In this document: piece after piece, positions 7,557 through 13,728 of the stretch
How positions within the stretch are numbered: the stretch's first letter is position 1
Layout of the letters: the number at the start of each line of letters is the position of its first letter
NCBI GenBank assembly: GCA_046047235.1
Contig: JBJOII010000105.1
Location: 1-15,111, forward strand
DNA: 15,111 nucleotides
Source: JBMTVN01 sp046047235
GTDB taxonomy: Bacteria; Verrucomicrobiota; Verrucomicrobiia; Limisphaerales; JAHDYP01
Direction: 5' to 3'
The notes under the pieces: generated by a model
Database searches by the model: none
Told to the model about the DNA's origin: nothing
The model's input: only the letters and a program-made list of their open reading frames with translations
Made by a program: the position numbers and the translations under genes

Positions 7557-8519
7557 TTAGAAATAGACGAAGGCGAAGCGGACTTCGCGGTGGTCTTTAC
7601 CGATGAGCGTTCGCATTTCATCGGGCCAGGGGGCATAGGGTGCGGGGTCGGTGATGGCTTTACTGCAATAGAGTGATCGGATTTCTCCGACGTCTTCTTC
7701 GGCGACGCGGGCATCGGTGATGCGGCCATCGTAGTGGAGGGTGAACATGACGACGACGCGGCCGGGTTTGGGGGCGACAGCGGAGGAGTCGAGGAGATCG
7801 TACCAGCGTTTTTGGACGGCGGCGATGAGGGCGGCGTCGTAGGCGCCGAAGGGGGAAGCTTTAGTATCGACGGCGATGACACCGCGGCGCGGGGTGCCGC
7901 CGTCTTGTTGCATTTGGGGTGCGACTTGGATGCCTTGGCGGAGGCGGGCTTCGACGAGGGTGCGGGGTTTTTCGCGCGGGGGGTGGGGAGCGGGGGTAGT
8001 ATCGGGTTTAGTTTCGGCTGGGGTTTCTACGGCGAGGTCGGAGGGGGTGTTTTCTGTTGGGGTGGGGATTTGGGGTTTGGGGAGGGGTTCTATGGGTTCG
8101 GCGACTTCGGGTGGGGGTGCGGGTGTTGTGATTGCGGGTTCGGGTTGGAGGACGTCGAAAGTTTTGACGATTTGGGTTTGGGAGCCGTCGATTTTTGGCG
8201 TGTCGGTATTGGCGGGTTCGGGGTTGGCGGCTTGGGTATTTGCGATGGAGTAGTAGGGGGTATCCTTGGGGGGTTCTTCGGTGACTTGTTCCGGGCTGAT
8301 TTCGACGAAGATGATGGGTTCCTGGGGTTGGGCTTGTTGGCGGGCGGCTTCGGCGATGAGTGCCTGTTCGGTTTGTTGGCGGGCGAGGGCGAGGATGGCT
8401 GCGGCGGTGAGGAGCCAGGTGAGGAGACCGAGGGCATGGATGGCGAGGGATGTGGCGATACTGACGAAGAGGTTTCGTTTTTCCTCTTCGCTTCGCCAGT
8501 ATATGGAGCCCTCGAGCAT
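7557..8519 (-). CDS. TonB/TolA-family energy transducer
   Basis: 320 residues, inner membrane anchored, spanning the periplasm. Residues about 18-46 are the membrane anchor; it holds Ser24 and His28 in the SxxxH spacing of the TonB anchor (SLAIH), the motif known to contact ExbB/ExbD. Residues about 65-190 form a Pro/Glu/Thr-rich extended linker. The C-terminal domain (about 222-320) begins GAYDAALIAAVQKRWYDLL and continues with GRVVVMFTLHYDGRI, similar to TonB/TolA C-terminal domains, and ends at FAFVYF. The ExbB- and ExbD-like genes follow directly. The C-terminal domain is closer in style to TolA (AVQKRWY) than to classical TonB with its YP motif. No Shine-Dalgarno sequence precedes the ATG. 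Confidence 0.85.
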   Translation of the reverse strand: MLEGSIYWRSEEEKRNLFVSIATSLAIHALGLLTWLLTAAAILALARQQTEQALIAEAARQQAQPQEPIIFVEISPEQVTEEPPKDTPYYSIANTQAANPEPANTDTPKIDGSQTQIVKTFDVLQPEPAITTPAPPPEVAEPIEPLPKPQIPTPTENTPSDLAVETPAETKPDTTPAPHPPREKPRTLVEARLRQGIQVAPQMQQDGGTPRRGVIAVDTKASPFGAYDAALIAAVQKRWYDLLDSSAVAPKPGRVVVMFTLHYDGRITDARVAEEDVGEIRSLYCSKAITDPAPYAPWPDEMRTLIGKDHREVRFAFVYF

Positions 8520-8547
8520 CGGTTGGCAGGAAGATGCCTGAGATGTG

Positions 8548-8569
8548 CGGTTACAGCAACCGGTAACCG
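8548..8569. repeat. Inverted repeat between infA and the TonB-like gene
   Basis: CGGTTAC (8548-8554) pairs perfectly with GTAACCG (8563-8569) across an 8-base loop, in the 66-base gap. On the - strand it lies 16 bases after the infA stop and 28 before the TonB-like start. No T tract follows on either strand, so it is not a standard terminator; it could be an mRNA processing or stability hairpin, or a protein-binding dyad. Confidence 0.45.
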
Positions 8570-8585
8570 GCGTGGGGGTGGGGGT

Positions 8586-8804
8586 TCAACGTTCGCGGAA
8601 GATGATGCGGGCTTTACCCAGATCGTAGGGGGACATTTCGACGCGGACCTTATCGCCGACGCTGATGCGGATGAAGTGTTTGCGCATGCGTCCGGAGATA
8701 TGAGCCAGGACCTCGTGTCCGTTGGGCAAGGCGACGCGGAACATGGTTCCGGGGAGTACCTGACTGACGGTTCCGACGAGGTTAATAGGTTCTTCTTTTG
8801 GCAC
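8586..8804 (-). CDS. infA: Translation initiation factor IF-1
   Basis: 72 residues, the normal IF-1 length, single OB-fold S1-like domain. IF-1 binds the A site of the 30S subunit during initiation, with IF-2 and IF-3. Family motifs are all present: GTVSQVLPGTMFRVALPNGH, EVLAHISGRMRKHFIRI, GDKVRVEMSPYDLGKARI. The start is GTG; an in-frame TAG three codons upstream is the stop of the preceding gene, so GTG is fixed by both length and that stop. It begins 6 bases after the LAB_N gene ends, so the two are likely cotranscribed. Placing infA between an envelope gene and a tonB cluster, away from ribosomal protein genes, is unusual compared with the common secY-infA-rpmJ context. Confidence 0.97.
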   Translation of the reverse strand: MPKEEPINLVGTVSQVLPGTMFRVALPNGHEVLAHISGRMRKHFIRISVGDKVRVEMSPYDLGKARIIFRER

Positions 8805-8810
8805 GGCGCG

Positions 8811-9242
8811 CTATTTCTTACCGGATTTTTTTTCGGCGTCAACAGGGACCATGAGGGGGGTGGCGCAGTTGGGGCAGAAGCGTGCCTGGGGGTGGTTGCA
8901 GGCGGTTTGGCAGGCTGGGCAGGTGAGGGTGGCTGACTGGTAGCGTTGGTGGATGATGAGGTTCCGGATATAGGGGATCCAGGTGAAGGCGTAGGCGAGG
9001 GTAAAGACGGAGTCGCGGCGGTAGAAGAGGGCGTAGGCGAGGAGCAGGCTGGAGCCAATGAGGCTGAGCCACCAGAAGGCTACGGGGATGACGACCTGGC
9101 GTTTTTTTTCTGTGGCGTACCATTGGACGAAGAAGCGGGAGAAGAAGACGGCATTGCCGAGCATGCCGATGAGTTTCCAGGTGTTCCATTCGATCCCGAG
9201 GAGGTTGCCGTTGAGGGAGAGGGCATCACGCAGCCAGTTCAT
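8811..9242 (-). CDS. LAB_N (lipid A biosynthesis N-terminal-like) membrane protein with C-terminal zinc ribbon
   Basis: 143 residues from the ATG at 9242. Membrane helices near 22-40, 50-72 and 78-98 match the LAB_N domain (WKLIGMLGNAVFFSRFFVQW, EKKRQVVIPVAFWWLSLIGS, then RRDSVFTLAYAFTWIPYIRN). That domain is found at the N-terminus of some lipid-A-disaccharide synthases and as stand-alone proteins near envelope glycosyltransferases. Residues 108-126 hold CPAC and CPNC separated by 11 residues, a four-Cys zinc ribbon, ending in a Lys-rich tail (EKKSGKK). A longer frame reaches 9353, but its extra residues are polar and unlike the family, so I use the internal Met. Role unknown; no glycosyltransferase domain is attached. 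Confidence 0.8.
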   Translation of the reverse strand: MNWLRDALSLNGNLLGIEWNTWKLIGMLGNAVFFSRFFVQWYATEKKRQVVIPVAFWWLSLIGSSLLLAYALFYRRDSVFTLAYAFTWIPYIRNLIIHQRYQSATLTCPACQTACNHPQARFCPNCATPLMVPVDAEKKSGKK

Positions 9243-9376
9243 GGCGGGAGTGGATAGAGTGGAGGGTGGGTGCTGACAAATCAAAAGGGGAGATTCTCCT
9301 TTACAACCTGGCTGTCGTGTAGCCATAAACATCCTTGTCTGAAGGAGTTGCACGAATTTTGTGCGGGGCGTAATTT
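9243..9376. promoter_or_regulatory. Divergent intergenic region with a possible + strand promoter and hairpin
   Basis: This 134-base gap must hold promoters for the LAB_N-infA operon (-) and the histidine kinase operon (+). For the + side, TTTACA (9300-9305), an 18-base spacer and CATAAA (9324-9329) form a plausible sigma-70 pair. A dyad AAAGGGGAGA / TCTCCTTT (about 9285-9302) overlaps the -35, with one bulged G. A strong SD-like GAAGGAG (9341-9347) lies too far (29 bases) to serve the kinase ATG at 9377. All assignments are by eye. Confidence 0.35.
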
Positions 9377-11800
9377 ATGAGCTGGCGCCGCAGTTTTTCA
9401 TTTAAGTGGAAGCTCACGATCATTGTGATGATCAGTGCGGTGGTGTCGTTGGTTGCGGCGTGTTCGGCGTTTGTGGGGTTTGACCTTTATTTTTTTCGTC
9501 AGCGGGCGGTGGATGATTTGGAGGGGCAGCTTCGGGTATTGAGTTCAGCGAACACGGTATCGTTGGTTGCGGGGAACCGTGCCGCGATTGAGGGGTCATT
9601 GCAGGCGGTGCGGGCGACTGACGAGGTGGTGGCGGTTGCGGTGTATGATGGGGAGAACACTTTGGTGGCTTCGTTTCGGAGGGAGGGGGTGGAGGGGGAG
9701 GTGATACCTGAGCGGCCGGATTCACTGGCGAGTCGTTTTTCGGGGGATTATCTCGATTTGTATAGTGCGGTGGTGGATCGGGGGATTCGTGTGGGGACGG
9801 TTTATTTGAAGGCGGATTTGAGTGGGGTGGTGCGGCAGCGGGTGAGGTCGTATGTGGACATTGTGGCGATGGTGATGTTGGTGGGGTGTTTGGCGGCGTT
9901 TGCGATCAGCGCGTTTTTGCAGCCGATGATCTTGCGATCGATTGACGAGTTGTTGCGGGTATCGAGGCGGGTTCGGGAGGAGAAGAATTACGGGTTGAGG
10001 GCGGAGCGGGTGAGTGATGATGAGATTGGGCGGTTGGTGGAGGCGTTTAACGGGATGTTGTCGATTGTGCAGCAGCGGGACACGGAGTTACAGGAGGCGA
10101 ACGAGCAGTTGGCGGGGTTGAACCGGGGATTGGAGGATAAGGTCGCGGAGAGGACGTTGGCATTGGAGGATGCGATTCGGGAGGCGCAGACGGCGAAGAA
10201 GGTTGCGGAGGAGGCGAGGGAGACAGCGGAGGATGCGAATCGGGCCAAGAGTGTCTTTTTGGCGAACATGAGTCATGAGTTACGGACGCCATTGAATGCG
10301 ATTATTGGTTACAGCGAGATGTTGGAGGAGGATGCGGGGGATGCCGGGATGGTGGAGTTCACGACTGATTTGAGGAAGATACACGGGGCGGGGAAGCATT
10401 TGCTGGGGTTGATCAACGACGTGCTGGACATTTCCAAGATTGAGGCGGGGAAGATGGATTTGTTTTTGGAGACCTTTGAGGTGAGCGGGGTGGTGGAGGA
10501 TGTGGTGAGTACGATTCAGCCGTTGGTGCAACAGAACGGGAATGTATTGGAGGTGGAGGCGGGTGCTGGGCTGGGGGTGATGCGGGCTGATTTGACGAAG
10601 GTGAGGCAGGCCTTGTTCAACCTGTTGAGCAATGCGTGCAAATTTACGGACAAGGGGCGGATTGGGTTGAGGGTGGAGCGGCGGGAGTTGGAGGGGGTGG
10701 AGTCGATGGTATTTGAGGTATCGGATGATGGGATTGGGATGACGGAGGAGCAGATTGCGAAGTTGTTCAAGGCGTTTACGCAGGCGGATGCATCGACGAC
10801 GAGGAAGTATGGGGGCAGTGGTTTGGGGCTTGCGATTACGCGGTATTTTTGTCGGATGATGGGGGGTGAGGTACGGGTGCGGAGTGAGTTGGGGAAGGGG
10901 TCGGTATTTACGGTGAGTTTGCCGGTGGCGGTGGTGGAGAGTCGTCCGGTGGTGATGGACACGACCTTTGTGCAGCGGGAGCGTGGGTTACCGAAGGCGC
11001 TGGAGGGGGCGAGTCGGGTATTGGTGATTGATGATGATCCGACGGTGCATGATTTGATGCGGAGGTATTTGGGGCGGGAGGGTTTTGAGGTGGTGACGGC
11101 GTCTGGCGGGCGGGAGGGGTTGGAGATGGTGAAGCGGGTGAGGCCGGACGTGATTACCTTGGATGTGATGATGGCGGAGATGGATGGTTGGTCGGTGATT
11201 TCTGCGTTGAAGGCGGATCCGGAGACGGCGGAGATACCGGTGATTATCATGACGATGTTGGATGACAAGGAGATGGGGTTTGCTTTGGGGGCGTCGGACT
11301 ACATGACGAAGCCGGTGAACAAGGACCGGTTATTGGGGGTGATGAGGAAGCATCATCAGAGTCAGTTGCCGTGTCATGTTCTGGTGGTTGAGGATGAGCC
11401 TTCGATTCGGCAGATGGTGCGCCGGGTATTGGAGAAGGAGGGGTGGGCTGTGCGGGAGGCGGAGAATGGGATGGAGGGGTTACGGGCCATGGAGCAGCAT
11501 GTTCCATCGATTGTGCTTTTGGATTTGATGATGCCGGTGATGAACGGGTTTGATTTCATCCGTGAATTGCGTCGGCGGGAGGAATGGAGAAATATCCCGG
11601 TGGTGATATTGACGGCCAAGGATTTGACGGGGGAGGATCGGGAGCAATTGAAGGGGAATGTGGAGCTGGTGTTGCAGAAGGGTGATTATAGTCGGGACCG
11701 TTTATTGGATGAGGTTCGGGACATGGTGAAGGCATCTTTGGGTGAGGGTGCAGCTGGCGAGCAGAAGGAGTGCGCAGATGGCGAAGATTTTGTTGGTTGA
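9377..11800 (+). CDS. Hybrid histidine kinase: CHASE8-like sensor, HAMP, HisKA, HATPase, REC, REC
   Basis: 807 residues, membrane bound. TM1 at about 12-35, an extracytoplasmic sensor (about 40-157) resembling CHASE8 (LSSANTVSLVAGNRAAIEGS, VVAVAVYD, GTVYLKADLS), TM2 at about 160-182, HAMP (about 183-235, DDEIGRLVEAFNGML), and a coiled coil to about 290. HisKA has His300 in SHELRTP. The ATPase domain has N415/N419, DDGIGM (450-455) and GGSGLGLAI (479-487). REC1 (about 546-658) has DDD at 552-554, phospho-acceptor Asp596, Thr626 and Lys645; REC2 (about 667-787) has EDE at 672-674, Asp716, Thr746 and Lys768. So all catalytic residues needed for kinase and both receivers are present. REC2 has KG, not KP, after its Lys. 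The ATG is fixed by an in-frame TAA two codons upstream. It leads a three-gene operon with the stand-alone receiver and the cyclase. The ligand is unknown. Confidence 0.95.
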   Translation: MSWRRSFSFKWKLTIIVMISAVVSLVAACSAFVGFDLYFFRQRAVDDLEGQLRVLSSANTVSLVAGNRAAIEGSLQAVRATDEVVAVAVYDGENTLVASFRREGVEGEVIPERPDSLASRFSGDYLDLYSAVVDRGIRVGTVYLKADLSGVVRQRVRSYVDIVAMVMLVGCLAAFAISAFLQPMILRSIDELLRVSRRVREEKNYGLRAERVSDDEIGRLVEAFNGMLSIVQQRDTELQEANEQLAGLNRGLEDKVAERTLALEDAIREAQTAKKVAEEARETAEDANRAKSVFLANMSHELRTPLNAIIGYSEMLEEDAGDAGMVEFTTDLRKIHGAGKHLLGLINDVLDISKIEAGKMDLFLETFEVSGVVEDVVSTIQPLVQQNGNVLEVEAGAGLGVMRADLTKVRQALFNLLSNACKFTDKGRIGLRVERRELEGVESMVFEVSDDGIGMTEEQIAKLFKAFTQADASTTRKYGGSGLGLAITRYFCRMMGGEVRVRSELGKGSVFTVSLPVAVVESRPVVMDTTFVQRERGLPKALEGASRVLVIDDDPTVHDLMRRYLGREGFEVVTASGGREGLEMVKRVRPDVITLDVMMAEMDGWSVISALKADPETAEIPVIIMTMLDDKEMGFALGASDYMTKPVNKDRLLGVMRKHHQSQLPCHVLVVEDEPSIRQMVRRVLEKEGWAVREAENGMEGLRAMEQHVPSIVLLDLMMPVMNGFDFIRELRRREEWRNIPVVILTAKDLTGEDREQLKGNVELVLQKGDYSRDRLLDEVRDMVKASLGEGAAGEQKECADGEDFVG
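11764..11770 (+). promoter_or_regulatory. Ribosome binding site fixing the start of the stand-alone response regulator
   Basis: GAAGGAG ends 7 bases before the ATG at 11778, ideal Shine-Dalgarno spacing, and lies inside the end of the kinase gene. It supports the internal Met over the longer frame beginning at 11742 and is the best ribosome binding site in the window. Confidence 0.75.
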
Positions 11801-12155
11801 GGACAACGAGATGAACCGCGACATGTTATCGCGGCGGTTGGTTCGTCGTGGTTACGAGGTGATTGTGGCGGAGGATGGTGCTGCGGGGGTGGAGGCGGTT
11901 CGGGTGCATCGGCCGGATTTGGTCTTGATGGACATGAGTTTGCCTGTGATGGACGGGTGGGAGGCTACGCGGCAGCTGAAGGCATCGGAGGAGACGCGTG
12001 GGGTGCCGGTGGTGGCCTTGACGGCGCACGCGATGGCTGGGGATGAGCAGAAGGCGAGGGAGGCCGGGTGTGACGGTTATGAGACCAAGCCGGTTGAGTT
12101 GACGAGGTTGCTGGCGAAGATTGAGGCTTTACTGGCGAAGCCTGGATTGGAGTGA
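11778..12155 (+). CDS. Stand-alone response regulator (single REC domain)
   Basis: 125 residues, a receiver domain only: LLVEDNEMNR with acidic Glu8/Asp9, phospho-acceptor Asp52 in LMDMSLPVMDG, Thr82 and Lys104 in ETKP. It has no output domain, so it probably works as a phosphate shuttle, sink or protein-binding switch, in the style of CheY/DivK. The start overlaps the kinase gene by 23 bases and follows a good GAAGGAG. The cyclase gene begins 7 bases after its stop. Its N-terminal sequence (EMNRDMLSRRL) is nearly the same as that of the cyclase REC, including a 26-base identical stretch, so the two receivers are recent paralogues. Confidence 0.93.
   Translation: MAKILLVEDNEMNRDMLSRRLVRRGYEVIVAEDGAAGVEAVRVHRPDLVLMDMSLPVMDGWEATRQLKASEETRGVPVVALTAHAMAGDEQKAREAGCDGYETKPVELTRLLAKIEALLAKPGLE
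11808..11833 (+). repeat. 26-base exact direct repeat, copy 1 (in the stand-alone receiver gene)
   Basis: Identical to 12709-12734 in the cyclase gene. It encodes the start of helix 1 of the receiver (EMNRDMLSR). It marks a recent duplication or gene conversion between the two REC domains rather than a regulatory site. Confidence 0.8.
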
Positions 12156-12162
12156 GCGAGGC

Positions 12163-13728
12163 GTGAGCGAATTTTTTGAGCGGTCTGGGGTGGAGGGTTT
12201 TCCTGAGGCGGTGATTTCGTCGATCCGTCACGGGTTACGGACGCCGTTGAATCAGATTTTGGGTTACAGCGAGATGCTGGAGGAGGAGCTGGGTGATGTT
12301 GGTGGGGGGGTAGATCTGGGTGATTTGAGGAAGATTCATCAGGCGGGCAGCCAGTTGTTGGCCTTGGTGAACGAGCATTTCGGGACTGCGCGGGTGCGGG
12401 CGGGGAAGCTGGATTTGGAGGGGTTGCGTCGGGATGGGCGGACGTTATTGAACCTGATTATTGGCTACAGCGAGTTATGTGAGGAGGAGTGGGGGGATTT
12501 GGGGCAGGCGCGGTTGGCGGAGGATTTGGGGCGGATTCGCAAGGCGGCGGGCAATTTATTGTCGGTATTACACGATGAGGAGTTGTTACGTCCGTTACTT
12601 GAGAGGGGTGTGGAGGGGGATGGGGGGCGAGGGTTGCGGGTTGGGGCGGTTGTTGCTCAGCCATCGGCGCGGGCTTTGGTGGGACGGTTGCTGGTGGTGG
12701 ACGACAGTGAGATGAACCGCGACATGTTATCGCGTCGATTGGAGCGGCAGGGGCACACGGTTTTGCTGGCGGAGAACGGGAAGCAGGCCTTGGAGTTATT
12801 GCGGGCGAACCGGGTGGATGTGATTTTGCTGGATATTCTGATGCCTGAGATGGACGGGTTGGAGACGTTGGGGCGGATCAAGGAGGATGAGCAGACGCGG
12901 GATACTCCGGTGATTATGTTATCGGCCTTGGACGAGTTGGATGCGGTGGTGGGGTGTATTGAGCGTGGGGCGGACGATTATTTGCAGAAGCCGTTTAATC
13001 CGGTGTTATTGACAGCGCGGTTGAACGCCTGTTTGGAGAAGAAGCGGTTGAGGGATCAGGAGCGGGCGTTTTTCGAGCAGTTGCAGGTGGAGAGGGAGAA
13101 GTCGGAGCATTTGTTGCGGAACATTCTGCCGGTGTCGATTGCTGAGCGATTGAAGGCTGGGGAGACGACGATTGCGGATGCTTTTGAGGATGTGACGGTC
13201 TTGTTTGCGGATTTGGTTGAATTCACGAAGTTGGCGGCGGTGGTTCCTGCTCCGCAGCTGGTGAGTTTACTGAACGAGGTATTTTCGCAGTTTGACTGGT
13301 TGGCGGAGTTGCACGGGGTGGAGAAGATCAAGACGATAGGGGATGCTTACATGGTGGTGGGGGGGTTGCCGGTGGCTCGGGAGGATCATGCTGAGGCGGT
13401 GGCGGCGATGGCGTTGGACATGTTGAAAGTGGCGGCGCGGGTGGAGGTGCCGGGAGGTGGGCGGATAGGCTTACGGTTGGGTATTTCGACGGGGCCGGTG
13501 GTTGCGGGGATTATTGGGAGCAAGAAGTTCATTTATGATTTGTGGGGGGACACGGTGAACTTGGCGAGCCGGATGGAGTCGCAAGGGGAGCTGGGGCGGA
13601 TTCATGTTTCGGCGAGCACGTATGAGCAGTTACGGGGGCGGTATGCATTTGAGGAGCGAGGGATGATGGAGATTAAGGGGAGGGGGCAGATGTCGACGTA
13701 TTTCCTGAAGGGTTTACTTGCAGGGTGA
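12163..13728 (+). CDS. Adenylate cyclase with two N-terminal DHp-like segments and a REC domain
   Basis: 521 residues from the GTG at 12163 (GGAG 10 bases upstream; 7 bases after the previous stop). Residues about 15-85 and 86-150 are two copies of a HisKA/DHp-like helical hairpin; the first keeps His23 in RHGLRTPLN, the second has Arg90 there (LRRDGRTLLN). No HATPase domain follows. REC occupies about 174-292: Asp180/181, Asp224 (LLDILMPEMDG), Ser254 and Lys276. A coiled transducer (KKRLRDQERAFFEQLQVERE) leads to the class III cyclase domain (about 340-521). Both metal Asps are present (Asp350 in FADLVEF, Asp394 in GDAY), as are Lys390 and Asp459 (adenine choice, YDLWG) and Asn466/Arg470 (VNLASRM). 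The Lys/Asp pair predicts ATP rather than GTP as substrate. The product should be cAMP made in response to phosphorylation of its REC. An upstream TTG at 12121 is a weaker start. The 3' end overlaps the convergent kinase gene by 56 bases. Confidence 0.92.
   Translation: MSEFFERSGVEGFPEAVISSIRHGLRTPLNQILGYSEMLEEELGDVGGGVDLGDLRKIHQAGSQLLALVNEHFGTARVRAGKLDLEGLRRDGRTLLNLIIGYSELCEEEWGDLGQARLAEDLGRIRKAAGNLLSVLHDEELLRPLLERGVEGDGGRGLRVGAVVAQPSARALVGRLLVVDDSEMNRDMLSRRLERQGHTVLLAENGKQALELLRANRVDVILLDILMPEMDGLETLGRIKEDEQTRDTPVIMLSALDELDAVVGCIERGADDYLQKPFNPVLLTARLNACLEKKRLRDQERAFFEQLQVEREKSEHLLRNILPVSIAERLKAGETTIADAFEDVTVLFADLVEFTKLAAVVPAPQLVSLLNEVFSQFDWLAELHGVEKIKTIGDAYMVVGGLPVAREDHAEAVAAMALDMLKVAARVEVPGGGRIGLRLGISTGPVVAGIIGSKKFIYDLWGDTVNLASRMESQGELGRIHVSASTYEQLRGRYAFEERGMMEIKGRGQMSTYFLKGLLAG
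12709..12734 (+). repeat. 26-base exact direct repeat, copy 2 (in the cyclase REC domain)
   Basis: Second copy of the repeat at 11808-11833, in the same frame and at the same place in the receiver fold. Flanking sequence diverges on both sides, although the proteins stay similar. Confidence 0.8.

Noticed and set aside
7734..8936. 400-residue + strand open frame opposite the TonB-like, infA and LAB_N genes
   Set aside because: Translation is Gly/Phe/Asp low complexity and lies antisense to three recognisable genes; it is open only because the G-rich strand has few stops.
8090..9058. 322-residue - strand open frame across the TonB-like and LAB_N genes
   Set aside because: Pro/Ser low complexity and it would displace infA, which is certain.
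9243..9353. Longer N-terminus for the LAB_N protein, starting at 9353
   Set aside because: The extra 37 residues are polar and unlike the family; LAB_N proteins begin close to the first membrane helix.
10516..11268. 250-residue - strand open frame opposite the kinase ATPase and REC1 domains
   Set aside because: Antisense to well-conserved catalytic motifs, with no recognisable sequence.
12121..12162. TTG start giving 14 more residues to the adenylate cyclase
   Set aside because: It would overlap the end of the receiver gene; the GTG at 12163 has a GGAG upstream and normal spacing from the previous stop.
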